This document shows, in pieces, positions 5,807 to 6,199 of a stretch of 6,199 nucleotides of DNA. The notes beneath the pieces are model-generated. The model worked only from the letters and a program-made list of their open reading frames with translations, was not told the DNA's origin and did no database searches. A program made the position numbers and the translations under genes. The stretch's first letter is position 1. Each line of letters starts with the position of its first letter. Origin of the DNA: JBKQWK01 sp052139595 (GTDB lineage: Bacteria > Actinomycetota > Thermoleophilia > UBA2241); the NCBI GenBank assembly GCA_052139595.1, contig JBKQWK010000310.1, positions 1-6,199 of the forward strand, in the 5' to 3' direction.

Positions 5807-6056
5807 GCGACCTGTGTCGTTCATTTTATCGGCTTCGGGGACAGAAGGGGCGAGACGAATCTGCGCCAGCGACAGGACATCGTTCTCCACGGTGCATATG
5901 ACTACCAAACATGTGGAGCGCCAGAAGATGCCGCACAGAGCGCTGTCGCCGACGCATTGCCGCCACGAAGGGGCGAGAACTGATGCGTCGCGCTGCGGCA
6001 GCGGGCAAGCCAACTGCATGTCCTTCGCCTGCCAACCCTGCGCGAACTGGTGACGG
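5807..6056. other. Spacer without a supported gene
   Basis: This stretch lies between the stop of the partial gene at the right edge and the start of the small frame at 5796. Several overlapping open frames exist on both strands, but they are rich in Arg, Ser, Cys and Pro, as expected of random GC-rich sequence, and none shows a family motif. The only signal is the TAAAAT box at 5823-5828 on the minus strand. Confidence 0.5.
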
Positions 6057-6199
6057 CTACGGCCGTCGACGCACGAGGTCAGCCGCCACCCTGATCGTAA
6101 GCTTGTCGGCAAGCAGCCAGATGAGGACTTCGCCGTCTTCTTCGTCGGCGATCAGCTTGGCTTCACCAGCCGGCGTCTCCACTATCCTGTAGGTGTTTC
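6057..6199 (-). CDS. C-terminal end of an unidentified protein (partial, enters from the right edge)
   Basis: On the minus strand a frame open to the window edge reads 46 residues, including YRIVETPAGEAKLIADEED and GEVLIWLLADKLTIRVAADL, and ends in a TAG at 6059-6057. The alternation of hydrophobic and acidic residues and the mostly G/C third positions look like true coding sequence, unlike the frames on the opposite strand. The start and most of the gene lie outside the window. The tail ends with basic LVRRRP. No family can be named from this piece. It points the same way as the cas operon but lies about 1 kb upstream of the tracrRNA, so it is unlikely to be part of the operon. Confidence 0.6.
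   Translation of the reverse strand, partial: NTYRIVETPAGEAKLIADEEDGEVLIWLLADKLTIRVAADLVRRRP

Noticed and set aside
5515..5901. A 128-codon plus-strand frame opposite the small minus-strand frame.
   Set aside because: It lacks a Shine-Dalgarno and known motifs. Neither it nor its antisense partner is secure, but the minus frame has better start signals.
5762..6112. A 116-codon minus-strand frame overlapping the partial right-edge gene.
   Set aside because: It starts inside the better-supported C-terminal frame ending at 6057 in another phase, is rich in Cys, Trp and Arg, and shows no domain.

Overview
The window holds a compact type II-C CRISPR-Cas locus from a high-GC bacterium, most likely an actinobacterium. 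The grounds are the high-GC third codon positions, and a repeat and tracrRNA that closely resemble, from memory, those of Corynebacterium diphtheriae. The Cas9 also looks like the small Actinomyces/Corynebacterium type. There is no csn2 or cas4, and the gene set cas9-cas1-cas2 defines II-C.

Layout, left to right. Positions 1-119 are the cas-proximal end of a CRISPR array: part of one spacer, two identical repeats (19-55 and 83-119) and one complete spacer. The array continues past the left edge. A perfect 14-bp hairpin (115-147) begins in the last bases of the final repeat and separates the array from the cas genes. The cas operon occupies the minus strand: cas9 (4883 to 1443), cas1 (about 1421 to 495) and cas2 (498 to 169). 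The genes are packed tightly, with 21 bases between cas9 and the inferred cas1 start and a 4-base overlap between cas1 and cas2. Upstream of cas9, on the same strand, is a tracrRNA (about 5082 to 4994) with an extended -10 promoter, an anti-repeat, a central hairpin and a strong intrinsic terminator.

How it works together. The anti-repeat pairs with the plus-strand form of the repeat, so crRNAs are read left to right, towards and against the cas operon. Each repeat carries its own extended -10 element (TGATATACT), the arrangement known from other II-C systems in which every spacer can have its own promoter. tracrRNA and crRNA would load Cas9 for interference; Cas1 and Cas2 would add spacers.

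The most unusual point is that cas1 is intact over its full expected length but has no ATG, GTG or TTG at its N-terminus. It lies in the same frame as cas9 right after the cas9 TGA, and the best-placed start is an ATC preceded by GAGGAG.

The right part, from about 5120 to 6056, is gene-poor. It contains at most one small unrecognised minus-strand gene (5796 to 5485). The last 143 bases are the C-terminal end of another minus-strand gene that runs in from beyond the right edge.
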